Assembly (NCBI GenBank): GCA_951230915.1
Contig: OX579638.1
Location: forward strand, 29,034,696-29,098,695
Reading direction: 5' to 3'
DNA from: Antitrichia curtipendula
Taxonomy: Eukaryota; Streptophyta; Bryopsida; Hypnales; Leucodontaceae
Length of the DNA: 64,000 nucleotides
In this document: positions 22,413 through 35,810 of the stretch, piece by piece
Layout of the letters: each line of letters starts with the position of its first letter
Numbering within the stretch: the stretch's first letter is position 1
The notes under the pieces: model-generated
What the model was told of the DNA's origin: nothing
Seen by the model: the letters and a program-made list of their open reading frames with translations, nothing else
Databases searched by the model: none
Position numbers and translations under genes: made by a program

Positions 22413-25397
22413 CTAAACTTGTTGTGAGCTTCGGAATGAACCCAGAGCTTTGAACGGGCCTGCTCTCAATACTTTTTGGTGATAAGCGGCAGCCAAAGCA
22501 GCTCCAACGAATGGACCCACCCAGAAGATGAACTGCAACATACATGTCATCGCACATTTTTATTTTGTAAGTACTCAAACATATATTGTTCCAAAGTCCA
22601 AACATACCGCTAAGGCCTTTATTTTGGAGAAAAATTTGACAATAAGAAGAAAAAAACATAAAAAGGACATGTGTAGGCCTATCTGCATGCGAGGATAATG
22701 CGGTCACTTACATGATCACGCCAAGGTTTGCTGCGGTTGTAAATCACGGCGGGGCCGAAGCTCCTGGCGGGGTTGATGCCAGTTCCAGTGATGGGAATAG
22801 TTGCAAGATGAACCACGAACACTGCAAAGCCAATGGGGAGTGGAGCCAAAACCTGGAGATCAAAAGCAATTAATTAAGCTTTAGCAGAATAAAATGTTCT
22901 AGCTGCAGTACGTGGCTCGCGGAAAACAAAGTAACGCACAGTCACTCAAGCTAGGAGGTTCCTCATGGCACAAATTTCTAACTAAGTTCAGTAACTTAGT
23001 TACGTGAAGAAGCAGTCGTTTGTGGAATCTCAATGCAGCAACTTGGAGTGAGGAGCTAGCTGCGAGCTACTTAATGTTAATATATTACAAAGCACGTGCC
23101 AGACGTTGAATTTACGTGAACAGTTTCTTAACTTCGTAGGCACGTTACAGCCGTTACTTATTTTACCAAAACCTCACATTCATTAAAATAGTGGATTTTT
23201 CGGAAACCGTACGGCTACATGATATATGCACAACCTCAGCTCATATTATTCTCAGTACGTGCCAGCTTTCAGGTAGAAACTAGGTGCAGTTTCAGTCACC
23301 CAACTGAAACCTCAGATCTAGACCGGTCCTAGCCAGTATTCAGAGCTCCCGGCACTTGAGTGTTGGTGCACAGTCACAATTTAGTTAAAATGGCAGATAT
23401 CAGTACATGAAACTGGTGTGCACAGTTTCAGATGCCAGACTGAAACGTCGGATCTACAACGGTCCTAGTTTTCAGAGGTCTGGACACTTGAACGTCATAA
23501 TTTTGACGCATTGAAACATTTTTTTGAAAATGGCAGATTTAATTAAGTTAAACTGGGGCAGTTGCAGTCGCTCGACTGAAGTCTCAGGGCTTTACCAGTC
23601 CTAGTTTTCAGAGCTGTACTGTAGGCCCTTGAATAAATGTTACAAAAATTGGAGCTCTGAAACACATTCAGCTTTCGCCGAAAATGGCCTGGCTATCCGG
23701 ATGACCTTTCAAGCATTTTGTCCGAGTAGTAAGGTAGTATGAATGATATATCCAACACAAAAAAGACTCTTGGCATCGTGTTAATTAACCAACTAGAAGG
23801 GAGCTCGGCCGGTAGGCCGCCGTCAGAAGCTTGCACGCACAAAGCATGCAAGAAGAAGTTCGTGTGAATGAATGTTTGTACCGGCACGTGAGAGTCTCGG
23901 GCATTGCGCTTAGGATCGGTGGCGGAGAAGACGGTGTACACGAGGACGAAAGTGCCGACTATTTCCGCAGCCAGGCCCGTACCCTGGCCATAGCCTACCG
24001 CCACGACATTGGCTCCTCCGCCGTAGCGCATGTAGATGGAATGCTGGAACGCCTTCACCAGACCCGCCCCGCAGATGGCGCCCAAGCACTGCGCCACGAT
24101 GTACGCCAGCGCCCGCGGCAGAGAGATCTTACGCGCTAGCAACAACCCAAACGTGACCGCCGGGTTGATGTGACCACCTGCAACATATATGGCAGGCGTC
24201 GCACCGTTACACTCTTTAGCAATTCTGAGAAATTAACTGACGCTCCTAATTCACCCTTAACTGGCAACGAAAGAAAGACTCATTATAAAGTTAAAATCTC
24301 ATTGTAGAGAGCATGCATGGGCGGTGCTCAGACCAGTGTTCAGACCAATTTGGTAACTCCCCTCTCAAAGGAGCTCAAATTTGTGCTTAGAAGAGAACCT
24401 GGGTTCCTTTTTCGCATCATGAGTGCTGAGTCAGCTCTAGCTTCAAGAATGCTATACACCACATGACTACTGCACTAGTTACTGACTCCTTATTTGTCTT
24501 CGCCAGAGTGACATTCACAATTTCATGTGCTAAACTTGACTCCTAATACTTTCACCGCTAAAATTTTGTGCAGGTTACAAATTAGCTTCCTAGATGCTTC
24601 CAGTCTAATGAAATTCGGATACTGCCGGATTTCGAGACAACAGGTAACCTCGTACAACTTTATGTATTCTAGCCTGGTGAAGACAAAACTTTACAGTCAA
24701 ATTTGTTGTTGAGTAGACAACCGTTATGAATATATACATCTTGGAGAGTCACTCGCCATCATGCTCCAAATTACCATTAATTCTAGAAACTCGAGAAAGA
24801 TTCTGATACTAAGTCTGACTTTCAAGGCGTGATGTCGACAGTTTCAATCATCTACAACGGAGACCAAATATCTCGAAACGTACGTGCCATATTCCTCTCG
24901 ACGAGAGGATTCATAGTTCACAATTCAAAACTTCGTATTCACGACCAACTCATGCATGAGATAGTCTAAATTGTAACTGGCGGCGTCGGTGGAATAATAT
25001 GATCAGCGTGCTGGTTGAGCTTGAACTGATTCTAATGCCCTGAGTTGAACATATGTACACTAGTTAGTCAGCCATCATATATTCTTTTTAGAAGGGCGCG
25101 GCCTGAATTACTCTTTTTACCTGAGATACCCGCGGTGCAATACACGAGCACGAAGATCATTCCTCCGAAGGCCCAAGCGATGCCGAGAACGCCCACGCCT
25201 TCACAGCCGGGATTCTTACTGGCGCCAATCACGGTGGCGATGGTAATGTACAGGAACAGCAATGTGGCCACGAACTCCGCGATGACGGCTCTGTAGAACG
25301 ACCATTTCCGAAACTCCGCAGCATCAATCAGCGGCGCCGGCGGCGGGTCCTGGTAGTCCTTCAGCGACGGCTCCACGCCCACGTCCACCTTGGCCAT
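22413..25397 (-). CDS. PIP2: PIP2-type plasma-membrane aquaporin (4 exons)
   Basis: Channel for water across the plasma membrane, working as a tetramer. Exons in reading order: 25397-25121, 24177-23882, 22852-22712, 22532-22413. They total 834 nt, or 277 residues plus TAG. The 296-nt and 141-nt internal exons fit my recollection of plant PIP gene structure. Both pore NPA motifs are present ([11 protein letters not shown] and GINPARSFG). The aromatic/arginine filter looks water-selective, with His in VVHLATIP, Thr in TGTGINP and Arg after the second NPA. The loop-D gating stretch ends ARDSHVP with the pH-sensing His. Candidate phospho-serines lie in [10 protein letters not shown] and in the C-terminal GSFRSSQQV. 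The short N-terminus ([20 protein letters not shown]) indicates PIP2 rather than PIP1. All splice sites are GT-AG and the frame is intact, so the gene is probably functional. Confidence 0.93.
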
Positions 25398-25870
25398 CGC
25401 CCCTAACTTCGCCTCCTCAGGCCTGAACTTGCTTCTTCAATTCTTCGATTCTGGAGTCGATTCTGCACACAACTGTTGCAGCTGAGCTGCTCTGGCAGTT
25501 ACTGATCTAGACAGATAGAGGCAATGACAAAGTGGACGGACGGAGTAGTGGGGGATTGATCCGGCTTGGTATGATGCCGACGACGGAGGTGAGTTGCTGA
25601 GTCTTCAAGCTAGGCACGGTCGGATACGACGATCGTGCATTTATGGCTCCCTCTGACAGATCGCAACGGTTGTCGAGCTTCGACAGCATGGCGCCACGAA
25701 GCAAAGCGAGCTTATCTTGTGCACAGACGAGCAGGGGAAGATGCCATGGCGGACTTTATAACAGGACTTGTATGTTGCTGTCTGTGCTACAAAAGCTTGT
25801 CTATCGCAACACTTCAGCTGCGTAGATTCGTCAACTGGCAAGTGGGAAAGAAGGAGCTACACTAGGATTC
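25398..25870 (-). promoter_or_regulatory. 5' leader and probable promoter of the aquaporin gene
   Basis: This is GC-richer DNA upstream (on the - strand) of the aquaporin ATG. A TATAAAG motif, read on the - strand at about 25752-25758, lies roughly 355 bp before the ATG and could be the TATA box if the leader is long. Open frames on both strands here resemble no protein. Confidence 0.4.
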
Positions 25871-26058
25871 GCTCGGTTCTGTCGCATTCACTAGCTTTTC
25901 CAGCAAGGTCCTAGCCGCAGGCGAAACTTCTTTACTGAAGGCGGAGGCATCCATTTGTAACACTGTACCCCAAACTAATCTTGAAAATATAGGAAGTCCA
26001 AAATGTAGAGCTTAATATGTGAATGCAAAAAATTGTTAGAGGTACACCATGTATTTAA

Positions 26059-26280
26059 CCCATAAACGATGTTGAGGACGTTTTCTAGCCGATGAATGAC
26101 AAAGAATCTCTCAATGCAGGACAGAAGTGCAACTATTCATCTTCCAAATTTTGTGTGAAAAGGAAAGGTCTTCTATAGTAGTTTAACTTTCAATGAGTGC
26201 TTTTGCATTTATTTTAAGCCAACAATTGACACGGTGCCAAAATAGATGATTTCCACGGTGACTAGGTAGTCATGTAAGGG
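26059..26280. mobile_element. 222-bp TTAA-flanked MITE (type A, copy 2)
   Basis: TTAA is at 26055-26058 and 26281-26284. The left end is CCCATAAACGATG and the right end CATGTAAGGG, more diverged than in copy 1 (15388-15609). The interior aligns along its whole length with no net length change, in the same orientation. Confidence 0.75.
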
Positions 26281-26284
26281 TTAA

Positions 26285-28314
26285 ACTTCACAAACTCACA
26301 GCATATCATAAAAATTGAGAGAATTATAAATAAAAATTAGAAAATTATTGATTTTTAATTGTCAATATGTTAAAAAAAAATTCATGTGTTGATTTCATCT
26401 TGCTTAAAGTGACGGGAATAGGTGCCTCTACCTTACATGGAGCATTGTTTTTGTCAATGTGTAGCAGTCCAAAGCCAACAAACAATCCTACCCTTGTCTT
26501 GGAAACTAAGACCAAAGTTGCTAAGGTTTCAAATTTGTGCAACCATTGCCACTTATTGTAATTTAGCAAAGACAAGTGCACCTAATTGCAACTCATTTCT
26601 TAAACAAATCCCTCTAGATACTTGTCTAAATTGTACACTCTTTTCATGAGAGCCTAGGATCAATTTAAAAAACACATTTTGTTTTAGCTTTTTTGAAATT
26701 TCACTTCATAGTGTATGCATATAATGTCCCCCAAAAGCATGATAAGAGAATGTAGAATCCCATTTTGACTCCTAGTCAACAATGGCACTCCCTTCAAAAT
26801 TAGAAAACATTAGCAATCCTTCTACCAAAAAAAGTCTCTACTCTACAATCACTAAACATAGGAATGTTATTAAAACCATATTCTTTTCAGCACTTGTATA
26901 ATGAACCAAATGAATGCATTGGAAAGAATGTCATTAAGGTAATTGGAGCATCAACACCGACCTACGTGGATTCTTGCCCAAAATGCACCCTAAACCCTAA
27001 ACCCGAGAACCTATAGTCAATTATAAGAATACATGTTTTCAGCATTTTGAAAATTTATATTTTATTCACATGGAGCTCTAAAATACATGCAGCTAATGGA
27101 TTTAGAATCTTTTTTCAATTTCTAATAAAATCCTACAAAAACTAAAGTATTTTAATAGTATGAACTATGCTTAGATCTATTTCAAATGCTTTTTAGTGTA
27201 GTTATCTTATAATTATAATATTGTAAGTATTTTCTACCATTGGTGTTGAGGTTTTTATTTCAATTTTATCATAGTACTGTACTTTGTAATCTTGACTACA
27301 ATGGTAAGGCTATTCATACCCAAAAATATACAAATTATAAATGAAATATAATTTATTCATCTATGTCTCTATGCATACCTCTAAAGGTAGTGGTAAGATC
27401 TAACTTTTAAAATTCCTTTGGATGATGTTTGGTGATTTTATCCATTCAAAATTGGAGAATATTTGTTAAATATATCAAATATTTTTTCTCAAATTGCAAT
27501 AGAATGAAAAATTGCACAAATGAAATATTTGCTTGTGTTAAATACCTCACTAAGACTCCACTGAACTTACAATATGGTATATTATCTTGAGCTTATGTAA
27601 TTTTATTATAGATTATTTTGGAAAAAGAAAATTAAACGAGTTGATTCATTGCCCAAACAAATATATCTCAACTCTCATCAGAAAGGCGAAAAGAGGGAAC
27701 CATTTAGGATAAGGTAGGTGGAGATTTCTTCCAACCGCCATGGTGATAACGTAATACTTATCTCCTATTCTGGAGTGGTTAATTTTGTATTCTAATTTCT
27801 CCTAGCTAATTCAAGGTCTCTAATTTCAAATATAAATTCAAATTTGATCATTCAAGGTAAACTATTAAGCTCTTGCATTTATTCCAAGTAAAATTCCCCC
27901 CTACAAGTAACACCCATAGCACTACTATACATAAGCCCACAATTGAAGATTCAAATTCCATAATTACTCTCATTGGATCTTACAATAGTTGATTCTACTA
28001 TATAGTTTGCAACGGCATCTAGATTTTATGGTTAACTAGCTATGCTTGATTTGGAGTGCAAATCGCATTGGTAACCATAATTTGTCAGTACCACCATAGT
28101 TTTTGTCTTTTAGCTAGCTTTATGAAGTGGTTTATTTCCTTTTTCCAATTTCTAAATTTGAACTTTTTTGTACCTATCCAAAGTATTTTTGACTGCGCTT
28201 CCAATGATAAAAATTCCCACTTCTAATTCCAAAACTTACAGTGAAAAGTTAGAGTTGTATTTGACGGGCCAAATTCCGGACTACATTGGGGATGCCCTAA
28301 AGCAAGCAACACTG
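26285..28314. other. AT-rich intergenic DNA, no gene seen
   Basis: Only short frames are open and none resembles a known protein. No clean inverted-repeat element was found. Confidence 0.45.
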
Positions 28315-30460
28315 AGTAAGGTAGAAGGCTCAGAAAGCACTCATCTAAGGGAAAAAAGACCTATGTACAGAAATGGATGAACCCAAAGTTTTTTTTACAT
28401 TTTTTTTGGAAGAAAGAGAAATAAAAAATATAATAGTAGAAATTTTAAGTTTAATTTTCTGACTTGAAATGAATAAGATATGATTTTTCAAAGTCAAAGG
28501 TTCATAGGTCCCTATTAATGCTCATAGGTGCAACTGTAATCAATCTAAACATGTCACTGAATGGAGCCAATGAGTTTAAGAATGATCTTAATCATGCCTT
28601 TAACCCCAGGGGACAAAAAGTGTCCTCAAAGAAAATTCAAAGTGCTGTAACTTTTGCATCTGATGTCCAAATTCAAAAAAATTTGTTGTTAAAGTTGCGC
28701 TCTCTTTTCTAGTTTGTGTGGTACAATTTTCAGATCTATACAAGTTTTATTGATTTCTTGGAAGCCAATCCAATTTCACAGGTTCAATTTGAATTCACCA
28801 AACTGCATTTGAAGGCTGCAACTTCGGGGCTTGTATCTCCTTCATCCAATGTTCGTTTTCAATAAAAATTTGTTGGATTACGTTCTACTTGAAGTCTAGT
28901 TATTGTGGTAAAGTTTTCATGTCAATCCAAATTGTTTTGAATGCTTGGGAGCAATTCGAAGTTCAAAATCCCGCCATTCTTGGACTACAATGAACTTTGG
29001 AGGCTTGTATCTTCTTCATATAGTTTCAATTTTCAATAAATGTTTTTGAGAAAGTTGCGCATACTAGTCTGGTTTGTGTGGCTAAAATTTCATATCACTC
29101 CAAGAAGTTATGAGTGACTGAGAAGCATTTTAGTAGAAGGAGGTTCAACCTCATATGTGTTTTTTGTAACTTTTCTTGCCTTTTTTTTGACATTTGCAAG
29201 CCATTTTGCAAACATATTGAGTCAATTGAATGATATTTATTTTCACCATTGTGTTTTTATGTTGGTTTTGAATCACTTTATAGTTTCAAGTTTTTTCATT
29301 TGAGTAGGTTTAGGAATCGAATTTCACCTCCAAGTGTGTTAGAAGGAAAATTTCAGCATCTTTTTTCAACACTAAAACATTAAAATCTTGCAATCCATGC
29401 GGTAGAATGACTCCAAATTTGATCCACATCATCTACAACATGTTCACTACAAGATTGTACGGTTAAGATCTCTATAACTTAGTGACATTGAGATCTACAT
29501 CACTTCAAAAGCACTATTGTTTTTGAACCCAAATGGGACTTCGGCGGTGAGGGGTTAAGTGGAAACAATGATTCTAAGAATGATCCGTTATACGTTTCCA
29601 TTCAATTCACTCTCGATTGTAAATCAAATTTTATTGCAACCCCTAAACACCCCAAGGTTTCCTCACATAGTTTCAAATCCAATTCAAATTGTTGTAACTT
29701 TTGCATATAATGTCCAAATTCAATAAAACTCATTGAAAAATTTGCGTTCTCTCTTCTAGTTTGTGTGGTAAAATTTTCAGATCAATACAAGATGTACTAA
29801 TTTTTTGGAAGCCAATCAAAGCTCATAGGTTCAATTTGAGTCCACAAAACTGCAATTGATGGCTGCAACTTTGGGGGCTTGTATCTCCTTCATCCATTGT
29901 TATTTTTTAATAAAATTTGTTGGGTTATGTTTCCCTTGAAGTCTAGTTGTTGTGATAAGATTTTCATGTCAATCCAAGTTGTTTTGAATGTTTGGGAGCA
30001 ATTCAAAGTTTAAAATCTTGACATTTTGGAATTACAATGAATTTTGGCATCTTGTTTCTTCTTTATACAATGTCCGTTTCTAATTTATTTATTTTTTAAA
30101 TTAAAAAATTTGCGCATACTAGTCTAGGTTGTGTGGTTAAAATTTCACATCAATCCAAGAAGTTATGAGTGACTGAGAAGCATTTTAGTAGAAGAAGGTT
30201 CAGCCTCAGATGGGTTTTTTGCAATTTTTCGTGCTATTTTTTTACATTTCAAAGTCATTCTGCAGACCTCACCAACTTCAGGTCTTTAATATGAGTAAAA
30301 TCACACATGATGATGAACCATGTCACACACATGATTTGGTAATTTTTTACCACATGAAGTCATTTCCATTTCTACATCCTATGTACATTGTTTTGGGTGC
30401 TTATGTAGGGGCGGTTCTTAATGCCCATACTGTTTTCGAGCCTCCTCCTATATTTACTTG
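28315..30460 (+). mobile_element. Type-C repeat, copy 2, with internal duplication
   Basis: It begins AGGTAGAAGGCTCAGAAAGC next to TA and ends near GGGGCGGTTCTTAATGCCCA and GAGCCTCCTCCTATA. It is the inverse of 10740-12903 but lacks the 1063-bp insertion. The central block is present twice (about 28600-29190 and 29575-30200), separated by a TTAA-element fragment. Blocks are built from units carrying AGTTTGTGTGGTA.AATTTTCA and CAATAAAATTTGTTG. No conserved long frame is present. Confidence 0.6.
29230..29554 (-). mobile_element. Truncated TTAA-element end inside the type-C repeat
   Basis: The right end GGCGGTGAGGGG directly precedes TTAA (29555-29558). The interior words TTGCAATCCATGCGGTAGAA and ACAAGATTGTACGGTTA match the long TTAA elements (compare 32800-32880). 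No left terminus was found. Confidence 0.5.
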
Positions 30461-32039
30461 AAGCATAGGGGCAGTATTGTACGATGGTAGATTGACAGTC
30501 CAATCAACTAATAGTGGAAAAATTGTTGCACGTGTGAAAACCAATATAAAATATAAAAAATAAAAGTGGAAACTTGCTCCAACCCAACCAGTGAGTGAGT
30601 GGCTCCATGCAACAGCTTGAGGATCTCCTATTCCACCCTCATTGGATGAAATCAGACATGTTTTACGCTGCTGCAATAGATACAATTCAAAATTAAGAAA
30701 GTATCCTTGCCGTTTGAATATGCATGATGAAGACATGATCCTAGATTTCAACGTCCACATGTACCAGATAGTTACATATTAAAAACTCCAACTTGTCATA
30801 TCTATCATTTTGAGTGATCATGTAGATTTGTATGACATGTCGGGGAGATACCATGGGATAGCCTAAAACAACAATAGGCTGTACTGCACAAAAAACAAGC
30901 AGCAAAGAGTGTGTACTTCAAAAACCTTGGTCCACGTCGCTGTGCCCTATTTAATAGACCCAGCACCCTCAAGTCAAGCTTAAATTCCCACCATATAAAA
31001 TTTACATGAGTGAATCTTACAGTACAATGTGATGCATGTGATACAATACCATGTGGTTGTGTGTGGTGCCTTCCACTTTTGATCACATTCACATATTTCC
31101 AACCACTTAAACTAATTTAGCCTATGTGGAGCATGGGAAGGTTGACAAAAAGAAATTCCCTGTGTAGAAAAATAGATTTCAGAAAGATTTCATAATTTTA
31201 AACATTTTTTCCCTCAAAAACAAAATTATCATGAATTTTTTTTGTGAAGATTCCATTTGTCCCATTTTTAATATATAGGCAAATCTTTTTTCCACCATAG
31301 GGTGGTTACAAAACCAATGTAAGTGATTGTTGTGGCTTTCAATGTACATGCTGTGATCATTTTATGCTTCCAATGTGCACCTCCTGGACATTTCTGTTGG
31401 TTCTACTCTACGTGAGCTGCATGTCACCTACACCCCATATGATTGAAAATTAAGCAACCTAAGCTACGAAAGTAGGATGCTGATCAGATATAGGTGATCT
31501 ACTTTTAGTTGAGAAACAGTTCAAAACCAGTGAAAATCATACATGAGTTCCAAAAGGGGTAAACGTGTTATTTTCCCATTGGTTGAAAACTATGAAAACA
31601 TTTTCTCAAAGGGATACACTAGTGGTTTGTTTTTTCATTGAATGTAAAACTTTTCAGAGGAGAATTGAAGAGAATATCTGATGCAACTGAAGGCCCATCT
31701 TTCAAATGCTCTTGTAAATTCAGGAGAGTGTAGGGACTGATTGTTTCCAGTGCTGCAGGCAGTTTATTGCCTCTTCTGAGTGCGTAGCTGGCGAGTACTT
31801 TCAGAATCAGGTTCCACAATTCTAAGTGCAAGGACATGGAACTTTGTGGATAGAAGAATCGCATTGGGCATGACCCAATTTGAAACCGCGACGAGGAAGC
31901 TAAATTAGTGCACTGAGACAAGATTCTGCAGATTAGAATGCATGTTGTTGAGATTCGAAAACAAACAAGTTGACTGCATGGCTGAAATCGCAAACACAGC
32001 TGTGTCCCGTAAGGGTGTCACAGAACTCGACCTCTTAAC
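30461..32039. other. Intergenic DNA with one unrecognised 124-codon frame
   Basis: The longest frame is on the - strand at 31619-31993 (124 codons, starting MRFQPCSQLVC). It has no motif I recognise and no supporting context. It sits in a patch slightly richer in GC than the surroundings and could be a gene fragment or chance. Confidence 0.35.
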
Positions 32040-32043
32040 TTAA

Positions 32044-32974
32044 CCCCTAAATGATCAAACACTATTTTTTTTTTGACAACATAGCAATTTTGGGCAGCTC
32101 ACAATGATTGAAATTTTTAATTTTTTTCTTTGAAATTTTCACACAAGATGTATTCGAGAAGTAACTTTAAGGCCCAACAATTTTCATAACTTTTGACTAC
32201 ATGGTTAAAAAGTTATTGCATGATATGTCATTTTCATTGATCGGCGGGCATCTGAAAAAACTTCTTTAAAAAACATTTTTTTTAAAAATAAAGATTTGAA
32301 ATTGGTTCTTTAGATTTATATATATGTGGGAAGCTTTGAATCATTCCATTTTGATTTATGAGATGAAAGTTATGAGGAATTTTAGTTTGGAGGTAGTTAT
32401 AAAATCTCTACTCTGAAATAAACTTTGAAGTCTTTTATTTAGCTCAATTTTCAATATTTTTGAAATAAAAATAAAAATAATGGGTGTAGATTGTTTATTA
32501 CAACATTGCAACCGTTGGGATTGGCATTTTGTTAATTCCATATTTCAATTCTTAACAATTTAGTGTTTTGAACATTCTCTACCTTTTTCTACTTACAATT
32601 TTTTTCCTATATGTTTTACAATTCCAAATGATTTGAAAATTTTCAAACATGTAGCCAACTTGCCTTGAAGAATGAATCCAAAGAGTAACCACCATTTTGG
32701 ACATTTTTTCATACAAATGTGACCTTGTGAAGTGCAGCTGCCCGGATTTTCGCAGGGCCCCCCAAAGGATTTTTGTCAATTCAAACGCTATTATCTTGCA
32801 ATCCACACGGTGGAAATTTCTAAAAAAAATTCCCCAACTTCTCAAACTGGTTTAATACAAGATCCTACGGTTAGATTTTTCCAAAAATGTTTTGTTTCTA
32901 AAATTTGATACTTGTATTAGAAATAGTAGTTTTGGAGCGGTTTTGATGAAAACATAATCTCTGACCTTTAGAGG
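32044..32974 (-). mobile_element. Long TTAA-flanked element, copy 1 (931 bp)
   Basis: TTAA at 32040-32043 precedes CCCCTAAATGATC. The right end is CCTTTAGAGG before TTAC (32975-32978), a mutated TTAA. It is the reverse complement of the copy at 34488-35422 along its length, with shared words GGGCAGCTCAC, TACAAGATCCTACGGTTA and CAATCCACACGGTGG. No transposase is present. Confidence 0.8.
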
Positions 32975-32978
32975 TTAC

Positions 32979-34483
32979 GTGTGTTGTTCAAGTAGGCCAA
33001 AAGAGTCACTAGAGCGCATCCATAGTGATAATGTTACTCACCTAAATTGATTGCGCATTTTAATTTTTTGAAAAATTTACTAGTATATTGAATTGAAATA
33101 GTCATATTTTTCTTTTATAGTTTTACAAAGGATAGAAGTTCTTGTAGTTTGCCAGCTAAGATAAGTTTTTTTAGAATTTAGGATATCCAAAATAAAGTAT
33201 CATAATTTTGTGATTTTTTTATTTTCTTTCAATTTTTTTTTGAGATTGGGGAACAAACAAACTTCTAGGGAATCAAATTGTATGAAGATCCAATGCTTTT
33301 TTTTTTTTTTGTCAATGTTTTCAAATTCCAAACGGATTTATTTTCCAATTCCACCAGCTAACTTTGAACTAGCTGCTGTTTCTTCCCAAACATACGTAGG
33401 CATAGTTTCCTTGCAAATACGAGAATACCTTCCATGTGGTGTGTACATTCAGAACTCTGTATAATTTAATCTAATGATGCTCCACCACCAAGTTGGTCCG
33501 TTGTAATCTGGTTGGCAAAGCATAATTCCAAGTTCTTGCACAATCAGTGTCGCTAATAAATGTTGATCCCATCATGTGGTGCACATACAAATGATTCTCA
33601 ACGGCTCCGGACGCAGAACAAACAATCACTACAAACAAAATCCTCTGTCCCTCTTTGGAGTAATTATGCGAGCTAGACTACTTGCATAGTTCTAGCCTAG
33701 CATCTCCAACAACCATAGATCCTTGCCCCAACAACATCTTTCTGAAAGCTACACAGCAGCAGCAGCAGCAGCAGCAGCAGCGCCAAAGTGGCGGGTGCAG
33801 CAGGCCGTATAATAAACAAAAAGTGTCGAGTATTTTTCAGACAGGTCCGCAGTATTTTTCAGTGGTACAATTACTACCGGACCTGACTCCAGTGAGTACG
33901 TTAGTCCCGTCCCCCCGGCCTTTCCAAGACTGACAGCTGACCCAATTGGGATCCCTGTCACTGGTACCACAGCGAGAGCACACACTTCTGCTGCCTGGGT
34001 GCATTATTCTTACAAACTTTGCTACCAGGAAGATTCAACAAAAAGTTTGTGAACTTCACGAAACTTGAGCGAGCATACTGAAAAAATAGATAGATTTGAA
34101 AACTGCAAAATTGTGTTGGAATTGTAGCAAAGAGTAGTACTTGATCATCATAACAAAATAAATAAATTAATAAATATTATATATAAATTATATACCATCT
34201 AGTGTTGTTACCCTTAGTTTTGATGAATTGATAGCTTGTATTTTGTTGGGTATGTTAGAAATGAACATTTGCAATCACTATAGAGTTACTCCATCCCATC
34301 CCACTTGAATTGCTTGTATCATTTTTGGCATGTTCTTCAACCTGTTCTAGTGTCACAACAAATCTTTTGACTGTCTTCCAAAGGTTCTCTATCATGGTGA
34401 TTTAGAAGGTCAAACTAACTTCTTCATACCAAGAGCCTACCTTTGCTTCTCCAGAAGTTGTTGTATAATATCCAAGTACACTT
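32979..34483. other. Intergenic DNA with a CAG microsatellite and a K-type relic
   Basis: About 32990-33190 carries words of the K-type repeats (AGAGTCACTAGAGCGCATCC). About 33480-34020 is GC-richer and includes the CAG run. No gene family is recognised. Confidence 0.4.
33754..33780. repeat. (CAG)9 microsatellite
   Basis: Nine uninterrupted CAG triplets. They are open in a short + strand frame (33682-33933) that would encode polyglutamine, but nothing else suggests a gene. Confidence 0.9.
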
Positions 34484-34487
34484 TTAA

Positions 34488-35422
34488 CCCCTAAAGGTTT
34501 TTGACTATGTTTTCACCAAAACCGCTCCAAAACTGCCATTTCTAATACTAGTGCCAAATTTTAGAAAAAAAACATTTTTGGACACTTGTAGCCGTAGGAT
34601 CTTGTAGTAAACTTGTTTAAGAAGATGTGGAAAAAATTTCAGAATTTTCCACCAAGTGGATTGCAAGATAATAGCGTTTGAATTGACAAAAATCCTTTTT
34701 TTGTCCCTGCGAAAAAACGGGCAGCTGCCCTCCACAAGGTCACATTTGTATGAAAAAATGTCCAAAATGATGGTTACTCTTTGGATTTATTCTTCAAGTC
34801 AAGTTGGCTACATGTTTCAAAAATTTCAGATCATTTGGAATTGTACAACATATAGGAAAAAAATAGTAAGTAGGAAGAGGTAGAGAATGATTCAAAGCAC
34901 TAAATTGTCAAGAATTTATTTATGAAATTGAAAAATGCCAATCCCAACGATTGTAATGTTGTAATAAACAATCTACACCCAATGTTTTTATTTTTTTTCA
35001 AAAATATTGAAAATCGAGTTAAATAAAGGACTTCAAATTTTATTTTAGAGTAGAGATTCCATAACTACCCTCAAACTAAGAATCCTCATAACTTTTGACT
35101 CATTGATCGTAATGGAATGATTCAAAGCCTCCCACGTACATATAAATCTAAAGAACCAATTTCAAATTTTATTTTATTTTAAAAGTGATTTTAAAAAAAG
35201 TTTTTTTTGCTGCCCCGGCTGCCCGCCGAACAATGAAAATGACATATCATGCAATAACTTTTTAACCATGCAGTCAAAAGTTACGAAAATTGTTGGATCT
35301 TAAAGCTACTCCTCGGGCACATCTTATGTGAAAATTTCAAAGAAAACAAAGAAAAATTCCGGTCATAGTGAGCTGCCCAAAATCTCTATGTTGTCAAAAA
35401 ACGGTGTTTGGTCCTTTAGGGG
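34488..35422 (+). mobile_element. Long TTAA-flanked element, copy 2 (935 bp)
   Basis: TTAA is at 34484-34487 and 35423-35426. The ends are CCCCTAAAGG and CCTTTAGGGG, a perfect 10-bp inverted repeat. It belongs with 32044-32974 (inverted), 43969-44884 and 58577-59522. Short frames recur at equivalent places in the copies, but they shift and break between copies and do not look like conserved genes. Confidence 0.85.
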
Positions 35423-35425
35423 TTA

Positions 35426-35808
35426 AGGTAAAACAACTCATTGTGGTTAGAATTAGGAGTTTGACCTCGTGTGGTTGTTGAAATTTTTTGAATTTTTTTC
35501 CCCGCATTAGTACAAGTGTGAGAAAAAATGAGAGCAATTGAAATAATATATTTTTTTGGCAAAGTATGAATTTGCTATGAACTTTTGAAGTCTTCAATGC
35601 ACCATAGCCTCAAAGAGTCTATAGACTACCTTAGAACCAACAAAATCTGAATCCATCATGCTCATTTTGCTCACCTAAAGCAGTAATAGTATTTTCAAAC
35701 ATGGAAGGCCTAAAATTTCACAAACTACCCCCCCCCCCCCCCCCCCTAATGGGGCCATTTCCTAGGTGTCTATTATGGATCATTTGACTATGATGGGTTG
35801 TTCTACCT
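35426..35808. mobile_element. TA-flanked AGGTA-type element K1
   Basis: The left end AGGTAAAACAACTCATTGTG and the right end TGATGGGTTGTTCTACCT are inverted repeats flanked by TA (35424-35425 and 35809-35810). It abuts the TTAA element on its left and shares bases of the TTAA. Inverse copy: 56250-56741. It contains a run of 19 C. Confidence 0.65.
35728..35746. repeat. Poly-C tract (19 nt)
   Basis: Nineteen consecutive C within K1. Length in a tract this long may be unreliable in sequencing. Confidence 0.85.
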
Positions 35809-35810
35809 TA

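Noticed and set aside
33682..33933. Polyglutamine-encoding short gene
   Set aside because: Only the CAG run gives the frame its character; no other coding evidence and no homologous context.
34505..34765. Recurrent - strand frames of 70-88 codons in the long TTAA elements (also in 32579-32845, 43972-44214 and 58632-58856)
   Set aside because: They recur because the DNA copies are homologous. Starts and stops differ and frames break between copies, and they occur in elements too short for a transposase.
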